The translations under genes and the position numbers were made by a program. From Deltaproteobacteria bacterium (lineage in GTDB: Bacteria; Desulfobacterota; Syntrophorhabdia; Syntrophorhabdales; Syntrophorhabdaceae), in the NCBI GenBank assembly GCA_029777945.1, contig JAKORG010000044.1:1-44064 (forward strand): a stretch of DNA of 44,064 nt, in the 5' to 3' direction. The notes beneath the pieces are model-generated. The model saw nothing but the letters and a program-made list of their open reading frames with translations. It searched no databases and had not been told where the DNA came from. Below, piece by piece: positions 25,644-34,848 of this stretch. Numbering within the stretch: position 1 is the stretch's first letter; each line of letters starts with the position of its first letter.

Positions 25644-26660
25644 TTATTTATGCCAGGGGAAGCTGCCTTTAGGTAAGGCAGATTTGGAAGAAAGCTGTTT
25701 TAATTTTGGACCGTATTCAGGGGCGCCAGCTATCACAGCCTTCCATGTCTCCTCCTGTGCAATTCTAATTAAATCAGCTGCTACTTTTGGAGGCAGCTGT
25801 ATATATTCCATTCCAGCTTTCTTTCTTACATTGTCTTCATATGACACTATTTGCATTGCCCGCATTGTTCCTATATATTCCATGTCCTGCATAACATCCA
25901 TTATGAGATCCTGGAGGTCCTTGGGTATTGTTTTCCATTTGTCCAGATTTATAAAAGTTGCTGGCTCCAGCTGAAACACGCCTGGTTCAATTACATACTT
26001 TGTTATTTCATGAAGCCCCCATGAGATCATGCCAATCCTTGGCCACATAAAGGCATCTACAACTTTCCTTTCCACTGCTGTATACATATCGCTTGGAGGA
26101 ATCATTGATGGCACTGCTCCAAGGGCCTTTAAGAAAGGCACATAAAGAGGCATAGATCTTATTTTCAGCCCTTTAAAATCTTCTAAACTGGTTATCTTTC
26201 TGTTCGAGTAAATCATAAACGGAACAATACTCTGGAATCTTCCCAAATACTTTGCGTTTAATCTTTTTTCAAATATTTCAGTCCATAACTTAAAAGCACC
26301 GCTTTTACGCTCTTCCCATTCAGTAAGCTCTGAAAGGCCCTTTGCATCTGCTTCCGGCATGAGAGTTTTTGTGAATGAAAATGCACAATATATGAGCATA
26401 TCTATTGATCCTTTCTTAAGGGCCAAGACCTGATCGTAACTCGGTATTACTTCTGGTCCTCCTACCCAATCGATTCTTAGTCTTCCCTTCGACAATTTAT
26501 TCACTTTTTCCACAAAGATTGGCACAGGATCATTTACAAGATTATCCTTGGGAAGATGGCTCAATGCTTTTAGTACTATCGTTTGAGCATTACCTTCTGA
26601 TGATATAAAACAAAGAACAAGAAAAAAGATTACAAAGATAGTTACAAATTTTTTTTCCAT
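25644..26660 (-). CDS. dctP: TRAP transporter substrate-binding protein DctP (module 1)
   Basis: A 338-residue periplasmic binding protein. Residues 1-25 form a signal peptide ending SEGNAQ. The mature part shows ALSHLPKDNLVNDPV, GKLRI-like RLRIDWVGGPEVIP, LKKGSIDMLIY, the DctP core FKGLKIRSMPLYVPFLKALGAVPSMIPPSDMYTAVERKVVDAF with its substrate-carboxylate Arg (IRSMP), and a C-terminal region ending in FPWHK. It likely binds an organic acid with a carboxylate group. First transporter gene of module 1, 72 bases after its regulator. Confidence 0.92.
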   Translation of the reverse strand: MEKKFVTIFVIFFLVLCFISSEGNAQTIVLKALSHLPKDNLVNDPVPIFVEKVNKLSKGRLRIDWVGGPEVIPSYDQVLALKKGSIDMLIYCAFSFTKTLMPEADAKGLSELTEWEERKSGAFKLWTEIFEKRLNAKYLGRFQSIVPFMIYSNRKITSLEDFKGLKIRSMPLYVPFLKALGAVPSMIPPSDMYTAVERKVVDAFMWPRIGMISWGLHEITKYVIEPGVFQLEPATFINLDKWKTIPKDLQDLIMDVMQDMEYIGTMRAMQIVSYEDNVRKKAGMEYIQLPPKVAADLIRIAQEETWKAVIAGAPEYGPKLKQLSSKSALPKGSFPWHK

Positions 26661-26732
26661 ACTTTTGCCCCCCTTTTATTTATTTTGCCAAAAGTTTTCA
26701 CACTTTTGATCAAAGCTTCTTGATGGCCAGCT

Positions 26733-27257
26733 TCATAAAAGTTGTTTTAGGTAAATATTAATAAATTCAATGCTTTCAATTGCCTCAACAGAATGCGGCT
26801 TTTCAGCATCAAAATAAATAATGTCTCCTGCATTTAGTTCAAAAACATCCTTTTCATAAGTTTGGCTGCATTTACCTTTAATAATGTAAGTTATTTCAAA
26901 GCCCTTATTCGTATGTTCATCTATTCTTTTTCCTTTTTTAAGCTTTCCTAAACTAACAGAGATTTTATCACTCACGACACCCTTTGGAACAAGAACCTTT
27001 AAAGAAAGTGCTTTTGTTTCAACAGCAGGTTGTTCATTTGCTGGGATGATTCTAAAACCCTTATCTTTTTCAAAAAAGCTTGTAATAGGATGTTTTAAAC
27101 AATGGGCAATATCAGATAAGATTGCAACAGATGGACTCACTTCACCCGTCTCTATTCTCTGAATTGTGAGGTAGCTAACTCCTACTAACTTTGCCAACTC
27201 TTTTATTGTAAGACCAGTGCTCTTTCTAATCTTTCGTATTTTGTTTCCTACATCCAC
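26733..27257 (-). CDS. XRE family regulator with C-terminal cupin domain (module 1)
   Basis: A 174-residue regulator: N-terminal XRE helix-turn-helix (IRKIRKSTGLTIKELAKLVGVSYLTIQRIETGEVSPSVAILS) and C-terminal cupin (HTNKGFEITYIIKGKCSQTYEKDVFELNAGDIIYFDAEKPHSVEAI), which probably binds the inducer. The start is GTG at 27257; no other in-frame start exists upstream of the HTH. The predicted -10 hexamer TACAAT ends only seven bases earlier, so the mRNA looks leaderless. It probably controls the TRAP-ligase operon that follows. Confidence 0.88.
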   Translation of the reverse strand: MDVGNKIRKIRKSTGLTIKELAKLVGVSYLTIQRIETGEVSPSVAILSDIAHCLKHPITSFFEKDKGFRIIPANEQPAVETKALSLKVLVPKGVVSDKISVSLGKLKKGKRIDEHTNKGFEITYIIKGKCSQTYEKDVFELNAGDIIYFDAEKPHSVEAIESIEFINIYLKQLL

Positions 27258-27264
27258 ATTTCGA

Positions 27265-27368
27265 ATTGTATCAAAAGGTAAATTTTTGTCAAGAAAAAAT
27301 TCACTTTTTGATATATTTTTAATTTAGCAATTCAAGACATTAGAATCAAAGAATATTATTAATTGCTA
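27265..27368 (-). promoter_or_regulatory. promoter and candidate operator of the module 1 regulator
   Basis: On the minus strand TTGACA (27292-27287) and TACAAT (27270-27265) are 16 bases apart; transcription would start at about 27258-27257, at the GTG itself. Upstream, TAGCAATT (27325-27332) and AATTGCTA (27361-27368) form an inverted repeat spaced by 28 bases; the core TAGCAA/TTGCTA is shared with the module 2 regulator operator. Confidence 0.6.
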
Positions 27369-27829
27369 TTACTTCTTCAAACCAAAACAATAAAAAAACA
27401 AGGGTCAGGGTAAAATGTGAAATCTGATCGATTTCATCCTTTCTATAATAATAGAACCAGAAGGTAACCCATGTCAGCATACCATGTATTAAACTGAACT
27501 TGTTCCTGTCAAACCTGGCACCCTTTTAATATATTTTTCATCATCCTATTCTCCCGCTTGATTTTATCTCAAGTCTTTTATGGGGATGGCTTATGTTATG
27601 ATTTTAAAACCACAAAGGCAAAAGCTCCATAACATCTTTTGTATAAAAGAGAAATGGCAAAAGCTAATCTCATCTTTTCTTCACCATTGCAGAGAGCCCA
27701 AAAAGATAATATAAGGAGAGTTATAGCCTAAACTGTGGACTTGCAACCCTCCTGTAATTATATTTTATACGTTTAGTATAATTAATTAAATAAATCTTTT
27801 AGAAGATTTTTAAAGTTATCACATCAATT
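27369..27829. other. non-coding stretch between the two modules
   Basis: No gene is supported here. TGAAATC (27418-27424) and GATTTCA (27430-27436) form a small hairpin with loop TGATC. The stretch is AT-rich and may hold the end of the module 2 transcript and distal control sites of module 1. Confidence 0.4.
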
Positions 27830-28705
27830 TTATCGATTCAAACTGTCATAGAAAGAACTCTCTTTTTTTCTCAAATTTGTCAGATCCATGAGCTCGTTGA
27901 AATCATGAAAATGGATCATTCTATCCATAAAGTTAATGGTCGTCCCTTTTGTCATAAGTTCATCCATTACTTGTTTCACTGCCCATGCAGCCGCATATAG
28001 AGCAGTAATGGGGTACACAACTACGCTATAACCGATCTCTTCTAGCTCCTTAACGGTTAGCATAGGGGTTTTCCCGCCTTCAATCTGTATAGCCTTGGTG
28101 GGTGCGTTTATTTCGTGAGTGATACGGAACATTTGCTCCTTTGTAGTTGGCGCCTCCACGAAGATAAGATCTGCCCCTGCCTCTCTGTACTTATTGGCCC
28201 TTTCTATTGCATCATCTATTCCGTATACCCCAAGTGCATCTGTACGTGCCATTATAACAAAATCAGAATCCATTCTTGCATCAACAGCTGCCTTAATTTT
28301 TGCTATCATTTCATTAACTTCTATTACCTGTTTTCCTTCCATATGGCCGCACCGTTTCGGAAAAAGTTGGTCTTCTATAAACATCCCAGCAGCCCCGGCC
28401 TTTTCGAATTCACGTACTGTCCTCATTACGTTGAGGGTACCACCGTGACCTGTATCTCCATCTGCAAAAACTGGTATATCAACAGCTTCTACAATGTTTC
28501 TCGTGTGATTTACCATTTCTGGTAATGTAAGCAAAGACAGGTCAGGCTTTCCAAGAAGACATGCCGATGCTGGATATCCACCAATCGTAACTGCTTTAAA
28601 ACCAGCTTTTTCTATAATTCTGGCAGAGGTCGCATCATACGCTCCAGGCATAACAAGGATTTCTCTATCCAAGATTAGATTTTTAAGTAACGTTGTTTTT
28701 CTCAT
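27830..28705 (-). CDS. dml: isocitrate lyase/PEP mutase family lyase, probable 2,3-dimethylmalate lyase
   Basis: A 291-residue TIM-barrel lyase. Motifs are DGDTGHGG (82-89, Mg2+ site), EDQLFPKRCGHMEGK with catalytic Cys119 in KRCGH, and IMARTDALGVYGIDDAIERA. The KRCGH loop marks C-C bond lyases (methylisocitrate or dimethylmalate lyase) and not PEP mutase. Standing beside a LeuCD-type hydratase and a PrpF-type isomerase, cleavage of 2,3-dimethylmalate to pyruvate and propionate is the best fit; methylisocitrate lyase (PrpB) is the alternative. I use the ATG at 28705, five bases after GGAGG. Last gene of module 2, 107 bases after dmdB. Confidence 0.8.
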   Translation of the reverse strand: MRKTTLLKNLILDREILVMPGAYDATSARIIEKAGFKAVTIGGYPASACLLGKPDLSLLTLPEMVNHTRNIVEAVDIPVFADGDTGHGGTLNVMRTVREFEKAGAAGMFIEDQLFPKRCGHMEGKQVIEVNEMIAKIKAAVDARMDSDFVIMARTDALGVYGIDDAIERANKYREAGADLIFVEAPTTKEQMFRITHEINAPTKAIQIEGGKTPMLTVKELEEIGYSVVVYPITALYAAAWAVKQVMDELMTKGTTINFMDRMIHFHDFNELMDLTNLRKKESSFYDSLNR

Positions 28706-28812
28706 ATTATCCTCCAATTTATATTATATTGTCTTTTTGCAATCGACTCCTATCAGTTATAATATGCAAAATTACTTGCGGTCATGTTGTCTGAAATGAA
28801 TCCTTAAGTTTG

Positions 28813-29325
28813 TTATTTCGATTTTTTATTATCTTCCTCCATCTTTTTCATCACATATTCAACAAGACCCCCTGCTTCTATTAGTTCGGTAATGAATTCA
28901 GGATATGGAACAGCCGAGAAGACAAGATTTTTTGTTACATTACGGATTGTACCCATGGAGAGATCAATCTCAAGGACGTCTCCCTGTTCGCTCATTTCTA
29001 CTGCTTCTGCACACTCAAGTAGTGGAAGGCCAGTATTAATAGCATTTCTGAAAAATATCCTTGCAAAACTTTTTGCCACCACAGCCGAAATGCCTGCTCC
29101 TTTAATTGTCATAGGCGCTATTTCGCGGGAAGAACCACATCCAAAATTGGTAGTCGCAACAATAATATCTCCTTTTTCAACCCTTTTTCCAAAATCTGGG
29201 TCAATATTTTCCATACAATGTTTACCCAGCTCAAGAGGATCAGAAAAGTTAGCGTATTTAGAAGCAATAATTGCATCAGTGTCAATATTCTTTCCAAACT
29301 TGTGAACTTTTCCACGGATCATCAC
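28813..29325 (-). CDS. dmdB: aconitase-family hydro-lyase small subunit (LeuD/DmdB type)
   Basis: A 170-residue swivel-domain subunit: RGKVHKFGKNIDTDAIIASKY, TTNFGCGSSREIAPMTIKGAGISAVVAKSFARIFFRNAINTGLPLLE. The GCGSSRE loop carries the catalytic Ser and substrate Arg. It begins at GTG 29325 (GGAGG seven bases upstream) or ATG 29322, overlapping the large-subunit stop. Length and motifs match the archaeal/short LeuD group that includes isopropylmalate, homoaconitate and dimethylmaleate hydratases. The gene symbol rests on the neighbours, not on residues that I can tell apart from LeuD. Confidence 0.8.
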   Translation of the reverse strand: MMIRGKVHKFGKNIDTDAIIASKYANFSDPLELGKHCMENIDPDFGKRVEKGDIIVATTNFGCGSSREIAPMTIKGAGISAVVAKSFARIFFRNAINTGLPLLECAEAVEMSEQGDVLEIDLSMGTIRNVTKNLVFSAVPYPEFITELIEAGGLVEYVMKKMEEDNKKSK

Positions 29326-30578
29326 TTAACCACCTCCTCAGGATTTGTGAGTCTTCCTGTAATAGCACTGGCAGCCGCCACTGCCGGATTAACAAGATAT
29401 ATTTCCGAGCGAGGACTTCCCATCCGACCTATAAAGTTTCTGTTTGTTGTTGAAGCGCATCTTTCTCCTGCTGCCAAAATACCTATATGACCTCCTACAC
29501 AAGGACCGCACGTTGGCGGGCCTACAATAGCACCAGCACTTATAAAGACCTCTATAAAACCTGCCCGTAGTGCCGCAAGGTAGACTTCTTGTGAGCCAGG
29601 TATAACAATACAACGGACATCTGGGTGTACTTTTTTATTACGAAGTACCCGAGCGGCATATTCAAAATCTTCAAGGCGACCATTCGTACAACTCCCTATA
29701 ACTACTTGATCTACCCGTATATTGCTGACCTCGCTAATACCACACACATTATCCGGACTATGGGGTAGGGCAACCTGAGGTTCAAGCCTTGACACATCAT
29801 AATCAACGATAGCTGCATAATCTGCTTCGCTATCTGTTGTATAGACATTGTAAGGTCTTGTCGATCTTCCCTCTATGTATGCTTTGGTTTTCTCATCTAC
29901 AGCAACAATTCCTGTTTTCGCACCTGCTTCAACAGACATATTAGCCATGGTAAATCTGCCTTCCATGGACAACCCTTTAATGGCCTCTCCTGTAAATTCC
30001 ATTGCCATATAAAGTGCACCATCTACTGTAATACGACCAATAGTATAAAGAATCAGATCCTTCCCGGTAACCCAGGTAGGAAGCTTTCCGCTATAGTTAA
30101 ATTTAATGGTCTGTGGAACCTTCATCCATATTTCTCCGGTAACCATAGCCACAGCAATATCGGTAGAACCCATACCCGTTGCAAATGCCCCAAGTGCGCC
30201 ATAAGTGCAGGTGTGTGAATCTGCACCCACAACCACATCGCCAGGTAATACTAGTCCTTTTTCAGGCAGGTAAACGTGCTCTATCCCACCATCAACCGCC
30301 TCAACAAACAATATGCCGTATTTCTTTGAAAATTCCCTCAATCGTTTTATCTGTTCTGCTGCAGCCACATCTTTATTCGGAAAAAAGTGATCCATGACAA
30401 AGATGACCTTCTGTGAATCAAAGGGTTTTTTTGCACCCATCTTTTCGAACTGATCCGCTGCGATATGAGCGGTGAGGTCGCTTGCCATCACCATGTCCAC
30501 TTTTACATTTAAAAACTCACCTGCCTTAACCTCTTTTTTTCCAGTATGAGCTGATAAGATTTTTTCTACCAGAGTCAT
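29322..30578 (-). CDS. dmdA: aconitase-family hydro-lyase large subunit (LeuC/DmdA type)
   Basis: A 418-residue [4Fe-4S] hydro-lyase subunit. Cluster cysteines are C297 in IGSCTNG and C357/C360 in PPTCGPCVGG. Other marks: VMASDLTAHIAADQFEKMG, DHFFPNKD, GADSHTCTYGALGAFATGMGSTDIA. The length matches the short LeuC2/HacA group, which includes DmdA of Eubacterium barkeri (2,3-dimethylmaleate hydratase). Function in leucine synthesis is unlikely because no leuA or leuB is near and the gene sits in a transport and lyase operon. It starts 62 bases after the isomerase stop. Confidence 0.82.
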   Translation of the reverse strand: MTLVEKILSAHTGKKEVKAGEFLNVKVDMVMASDLTAHIAADQFEKMGAKKPFDSQKVIFVMDHFFPNKDVAAAEQIKRLREFSKKYGILFVEAVDGGIEHVYLPEKGLVLPGDVVVGADSHTCTYGALGAFATGMGSTDIAVAMVTGEIWMKVPQTIKFNYSGKLPTWVTGKDLILYTIGRITVDGALYMAMEFTGEAIKGLSMEGRFTMANMSVEAGAKTGIVAVDEKTKAYIEGRSTRPYNVYTTDSEADYAAIVDYDVSRLEPQVALPHSPDNVCGISEVSNIRVDQVVIGSCTNGRLEDFEYAARVLRNKKVHPDVRCIVIPGSQEVYLAALRAGFIEVFISAGAIVGPPTCGPCVGGHIGILAAGERCASTTNRNFIGRMGSPRSEIYLVNPAVAAASAITGRLTNPEEVVK

Positions 30579-30640
30579 TTATTTTATTCCTCCTCATAAG
30601 ATTTTGTCTGTGATGTCACAGGTTGCCTTCTCTATAATCG

Positions 30641-31753
30641 TCACACATACACATAGCCTTCCATGATTCTTCTTGCAGTTCGATACATTATGGCCTTTTC
30701 CAGTTCGAATATACCACCTTCATCACAGCAGCGTACATCCACAGAGATAACACCTGAGAAGTGGCCGATTATCACAGTTTCATTATCCTTATCTTCAGGT
30801 GAGACAAATTCGTCTACGATCGATCCCTTTAGCTTTGCAGCCACTCCAGTAGTAACACAGCCTGTTCCGGGATAAGCCTTGTGCATCATACCGGCAGCAT
30901 ATACCTTTGACATAATAGTGACGCCCTCCGGCCTCATAGGTTCTCCAGTTATGAAGTTTGTCCACGGGACTGGCTCCTGGACGAGGGCGAGCATAGGCAT
31001 AAAAGCACTCTTCCCTTCCAGCCCTACAATACGTGCTGCTTCAAGACGTATATGTTCCAGGGATTCAATCAATTTCCTGTCTGCGTCCATTTCTCTTGCC
31101 GTTTCCGTCCCTGTAAGACCAAGATCCCTGGCCCTTATAAAGACAACAGGCGTTGAGACATCGATGATGGTGGCCTCGATAGGACCTATATTTTTTATTT
31201 CAAGTACGTCCTTCCGGTTTCCTGTTGGCAAAAGGCTTCCAGTCAGGATGCCTGCAGTATCTGAATAATCCAAGGATATTTTTGAGCCAGTGCCAGGCAC
31301 TCCATCAATTGCGTAATTTCCCTCGTAGACTGCTTTACCTGCACATGTTTCAAATTCAAGACTAAGATACTTGCCCACGTTCTTGCAGAAAACCTTGACG
31401 GTCGTTCTTGGCTCTCGAGCCCTCACAAGTCCTTCATCTACGGCAAAAGGACCGACAGCTGCGGATAAATTGCCACAGATTGTACCCCAATCAACGATTG
31501 GTTCCGTGATGCCCACCTGGCCGAAAATGTAATCCACGTCGGCATCTTTGCGACTGGGCGGCCCCACAATGGCTATCTTGCTTGTAAGTATATCGGCACC
31601 ACCAAGGCCATCTATCTGTCTTTTATCTGGACTCCCAAGGACTCTTAAAACTGTTTTTGTTCTTTCCTCTATGTTTTCTGGTAATTCATTTTCATGAAAA
31701 AAAACACCCTTACTTGTCCCGCCCCTCATAATAACACATTTAAGTTTTGCCAT
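30641..31753 (-). CDS. mii: PrpF family isomerase, probable 3-methylitaconate delta-isomerase
   Basis: A 370-residue PrpF-type double-bond isomerase (diaminopimelate epimerase-like fold). MRGGTSKGVFFHENELP opens it. Lys59 in ILTSKIAIVG and Cys93 in DWGTICGNLSAAVGPFAVD are 34 residues apart, the spacing of the catalytic Lys/Cys pair in methylitaconate delta-isomerase and PrpF. The GTGCVTTGVAA block near the C-terminus binds substrate. I start at ATG 31753 with GGAGG upstream. With LeuCD-type and lyase genes next, Mii is more likely than PrpF, whose partner AcnD is a single long chain. 4-oxalomesaconate tautomerase is another possibility. Confidence 0.8.
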   Translation of the reverse strand: MAKLKCVIMRGGTSKGVFFHENELPENIEERTKTVLRVLGSPDKRQIDGLGGADILTSKIAIVGPPSRKDADVDYIFGQVGITEPIVDWGTICGNLSAAVGPFAVDEGLVRAREPRTTVKVFCKNVGKYLSLEFETCAGKAVYEGNYAIDGVPGTGSKISLDYSDTAGILTGSLLPTGNRKDVLEIKNIGPIEATIIDVSTPVVFIRARDLGLTGTETAREMDADRKLIESLEHIRLEAARIVGLEGKSAFMPMLALVQEPVPWTNFITGEPMRPEGVTIMSKVYAAGMMHKAYPGTGCVTTGVAAKLKGSIVDEFVSPEDKDNETVIIGHFSGVISVDVRCCDEGGIFELEKAIMYRTARRIMEGYVYV

Positions 31754-31810
31754 TTTTTTACCTCCATCTTTATAAATTGCATGCATCATTCTTATTCTTT
31801 TTTTTTTATG

Positions 31811-33124
31811 TCAAGAGCCAAATACAAGATTGGGCAACCACAGGCTCAATTCCGGGAAAACTATAAGTATAAACAGTACGCACAGATCGCATATTAAAAA
31901 AGGCATAATACCCTTGAAGGCATCCTCAAGGGATATAAGGCCCTCAGAGGCGGCTACCGCCACATAAACATTCATCCCAACCGGCGGCGTTATCTGTCCT
32001 ATTTCGCACATCTTGATGAGAAATATTCCAAACCAGATAGGATCAAACCCAAGCTGCACAATGACCGGAAAAACAACCGGAATGGTGATACATAGTATTG
32101 CTACTGAATCAAGAAGCATGCCAAGTATAAAATAAAGCAGGACGAGACTAAGCAGGAATGTTGCACGTGATATATGTGCATCACTGAGAAAGGCTGCCAC
32201 ATTGACTGGCAACTGAGTTACACTCAAGAATCGTCCGAATATTATTGCACCAATTATAACAAGGAAAATCATACCTGTTGCCTTCATGCAATCTATAAGG
32301 GCAGCGGGTATTTGGGTTTGACGAACCCCCTTCTTTACCACAGCAAAAAGAAGCGTACCGAAGGCACCAACAGCAGCCCCCTCTGTAGCCGTGAACCAAC
32401 CTGCAAAAATGCCGCCTAGGACAAGAGCAGCAAAAAATATTATAGGCCATATCGATATAATCACACGCGCCTTTTCACTCAGCTTGTAACTTTCCTTGAT
32501 AAGGGGCGCCAGCGTGGGCTTTCTTTTAACTCTAATATAGATAAGAGTTGAAAAAGCAAGGGCTGATAAGAAACCCGGGACAAACCCTGCCATAAACATC
32601 CTGCCGATCGATTGTTCTGTCAGTATACAGTAGATGATCATCAAGCCGCTTGGCGGGATCATGGTGGCAAAGGTACCAGAACAACTTATTGTGCCTATCG
32701 CTAGCCTTTTGTCCATTCCCCGCTTAAGCATTTCCGGTAGGGCAATCTTTGTAAAGATACCTGCAGTAGCAAGAGAGGAACCGCATATCATTCCGAAAAA
32801 TGCACATGCAAAAGTTGTCGCTATTGCAAGTCCGCCATACAGCCTTCCAAGAATCTTGCTCATAGCCTCGTAAACCATCGTGCCTATGCCGCCGTTTAGG
32901 GCAAAGGATCCCATAAGAAGAAAAAGCGGCAGAGGACTAAGATCATATGAGGCTGCTACCGCAAAGGGACTAGATCCTAATATTGCCAGACCACCTTTTG
33001 CCCCCATTAAAAAGCACATGCCAAGTCCTCCGACAAGACTCAATGCCAATCCTATATGCAGACCCGAAAAGATAAGCACAAGAAGTATAACTACGCCTAC
33101 GGTTCCTACAAGTATCGGGTCCAT
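31811..33124 (-). CDS. dctM: TRAP transporter large permease (module 2)
   Basis: A DctM-type permease of about 437 residues with about 12 membrane segments: GLHIGLALSLVGGLGMCFLMG, PLPLFLLMGSFALNGGIG, GSSLATAGIFTKIALPEM, GTFATMIPPSGLMIIYCIL, and the late GQITPPVGMNVYVAVAASEG. I prefer ATG 33124 with GAGGTG upstream over GTG 33130. It is the last transport gene before the isomerase, 57 bases away. Confidence 0.93.
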   Translation of the reverse strand: MDPILVGTVGVVILLVLIFSGLHIGLALSLVGGLGMCFLMGAKGGLAILGSSPFAVAASYDLSPLPLFLLMGSFALNGGIGTMVYEAMSKILGRLYGGLAIATTFACAFFGMICGSSLATAGIFTKIALPEMLKRGMDKRLAIGTISCSGTFATMIPPSGLMIIYCILTEQSIGRMFMAGFVPGFLSALAFSTLIYIRVKRKPTLAPLIKESYKLSEKARVIISIWPIIFFAALVLGGIFAGWFTATEGAAVGAFGTLLFAVVKKGVRQTQIPAALIDCMKATGMIFLVIIGAIIFGRFLSVTQLPVNVAAFLSDAHISRATFLLSLVLLYFILGMLLDSVAILCITIPVVFPVIVQLGFDPIWFGIFLIKMCEIGQITPPVGMNVYVAVAASEGLISLEDAFKGIMPFLICDLCVLFILIVFPELSLWLPNLVFGS

Positions 33125-33131
33125 AATCACC

Positions 33132-33623
33132 TCAATTTTTCTTTTCTGTTGTTATTATCTTTGATTTTTCCAAAAGTCTTATTAAGCTGACAATCAACTG
33201 TATCAGAAACATAACGAATCCAATAAAAACTCCGGCCTTTGCCCAATACACAGGCATCTGAAAGCTTGCGCCAGGCAAGGCTTCCCGAATGCTGTATGAA
33301 TCATAAAAATTAAGTACGGTCTGCCAGCTCATCACGGCCACGGTTATAACCGCCAGTATATATACAAATATTTTTACTATACGGGCCGTCCGAGCTGACA
33401 ACCTCTGAATCACCAGCTGTGCGGAGACATGTTGCCGCCCTTCTTCACACGGAGAAAAACCGGCAAACACCGAGAGAGCTAAAAAAATACCCACAATCTC
33501 GATAACACCCTCAATCGAGGCGCCGAAAACAAACCTGCTTATTACCTCAATCACCAAAAGAATCATGATGAGGAATATCAGCAAACTGCCTATTGTTGCC
33601 AGTATTTTGTTACGGATCGTCAT
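33132..33623 (-). CDS. dctQ: TRAP transporter small permease (module 2)
   Basis: A 163-residue DctQ-type protein with four membrane segments (ILATIGSLLIFLIMILLVIE; GVIEIVGIFLALSVFAGFSP; IVKIFVYILAVITVAVMSWQ; YWAKAGVFIGFVMFLIQLIV). CEEGRQHVSAQLVIQRLS is the conserved loop after helix 2. It follows dctP by 72 bases and touches dctM. Confidence 0.9.
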   Translation of the reverse strand: MTIRNKILATIGSLLIFLIMILLVIEVISRFVFGASIEGVIEIVGIFLALSVFAGFSPCEEGRQHVSAQLVIQRLSARTARIVKIFVYILAVITVAVMSWQTVLNFYDSYSIREALPGASFQMPVYWAKAGVFIGFVMFLIQLIVSLIRLLEKSKIITTEKKN

Positions 33624-33695
33624 CTCCCTACCCCGCTATTTGCATAAACCGTTTTTGTTTTGCAAGCCTCCAGTATATACATATACCAGAGATTG

Positions 33696-34781
33696 CTACT
33701 TTGAATATTTTTCGATCAGCTTCTTTGCCCGATCCATCAAAGCCTTTCCTGGCTGTTTCTGCTCCTCGGCCTTCTTGAGCCATTTTTCCAGCGACTCTTT
33801 TTCGCTTGCTGCAGCCCATGCGTTTACTTCTGTGACCGGAAGGTCGAGAACGGTAGCTCCAGCGCTCTTCATCTTTGTTCTAATGTCGGCTTCCAACTTC
33901 TTAATGTCATCCGCAAGCTTTTTCCCGTATTCCTTTCCTATTTCTAACATCACTTTCTGCACCTCGGGACTTAGGCTGTTCCATACATTCTGATTGATCG
34001 TGATAAGTGCCACTGAGCCAGTAAATTGAGGAATAACGAGAACAGTATGCTGTTTACCGATCTCAAAAAGTCTGTACTTGAAGTAGGAAATAAAGGCAGT
34101 GTAATTCGCGTCGATAGCACCTTTTTCCATTGCTGAGTAAATTTCCGTTCCGGGCAGGAAGAAAACTTTGGCGCCCAATGAGGTCATATGTTCTGCATCA
34201 TAACCACCAGCACAGCGTACCCTCAGACCTTTAAGATCATTAAGCGTTTTTAGGGGTCGCGGACCACCTGCAGCCATCTGACCGAAGTAATGAATAGCGA
34301 TGAGCTTTTGATTATATGCATTTAGAACACCCTGAAGTTCTGGAGACTGCTCGTACAGTTCATTAAAAAATTCAGCCTTTTTTGTTGGATCCGCAGGACC
34401 TTTTATGAAAGGTTCACCTATACTCCATAGTGTTAATTCCCTTGGAAAATAGGGGACAAAAATGTACCCCATATCAGCTGTTCCTGACTGAACACCCCGT
34501 AACGTTTCCCTTTCCTTTAACAAAGATCCTGCAAAATAATTTTGAAACTTTACCGCCCCTTTTGTTCTTTTCTCAATCTCATCCGTGAGCCATGTCACGG
34601 CTTCTCCTTCAAGCCCTCTCTGAGGAGTATAAATGGCAAAGCGAATCGTCTTGGATGCTCCATAAGACACTGTAGTTCCAGTAAGAAATATTGCGAAGAA
34701 AATAACAAACAAAGATAAAAACTTTTTCCATTTTACAACAAAAAACAAATTAACATATTCTAAGTTTTTTGACCTTCTCAT
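33696..34781 (-). CDS. dctP: TRAP transporter substrate-binding protein DctP (module 2)
   Basis: A 361-residue periplasmic binding protein with a signal peptide (KKFLSLFVIFFAIFLTGTTVSYG). Mature marks are FAIYTPQRGLEGEAVTWLTDEIEKRTKG, YFAGSLLKERETLRGVQSGTADMGYIF, and LKTLNDLKGLRVRCAGGYDAEHMTSLGAKVFFLPGTEIYSAMEKGAIDANY, the ligand-carboxylate Arg region. AAGGAGGG precedes the ATG. Only distantly like the module 1 protein, so the two transporters probably carry different acids. Confidence 0.92.
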   Translation of the reverse strand: MRRSKNLEYVNLFFVVKWKKFLSLFVIFFAIFLTGTTVSYGASKTIRFAIYTPQRGLEGEAVTWLTDEIEKRTKGAVKFQNYFAGSLLKERETLRGVQSGTADMGYIFVPYFPRELTLWSIGEPFIKGPADPTKKAEFFNELYEQSPELQGVLNAYNQKLIAIHYFGQMAAGGPRPLKTLNDLKGLRVRCAGGYDAEHMTSLGAKVFFLPGTEIYSAMEKGAIDANYTAFISYFKYRLFEIGKQHTVLVIPQFTGSVALITINQNVWNSLSPEVQKVMLEIGKEYGKKLADDIKKLEADIRTKMKSAGATVLDLPVTEVNAWAAASEKESLEKWLKKAEEQKQPGKALMDRAKKLIEKYSK

Positions 34782-34848
34782 TAGAATCCCTCCTTATATC
34801 ATTTATTTTGTTAGATCGTTTTAAATAGGCATCTCACTATACCTCAAA

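Noticed and set aside
27830-31753. Reading as a methylcitrate (PrpBCD) cycle or as leucine synthesis
   Set aside because: There is no prpC, prpD, AcnD, leuA or leuB in the window; the hydratase is two short subunits and the genes share a run with a TRAP importer. The reading is kept as an alternative but not preferred.
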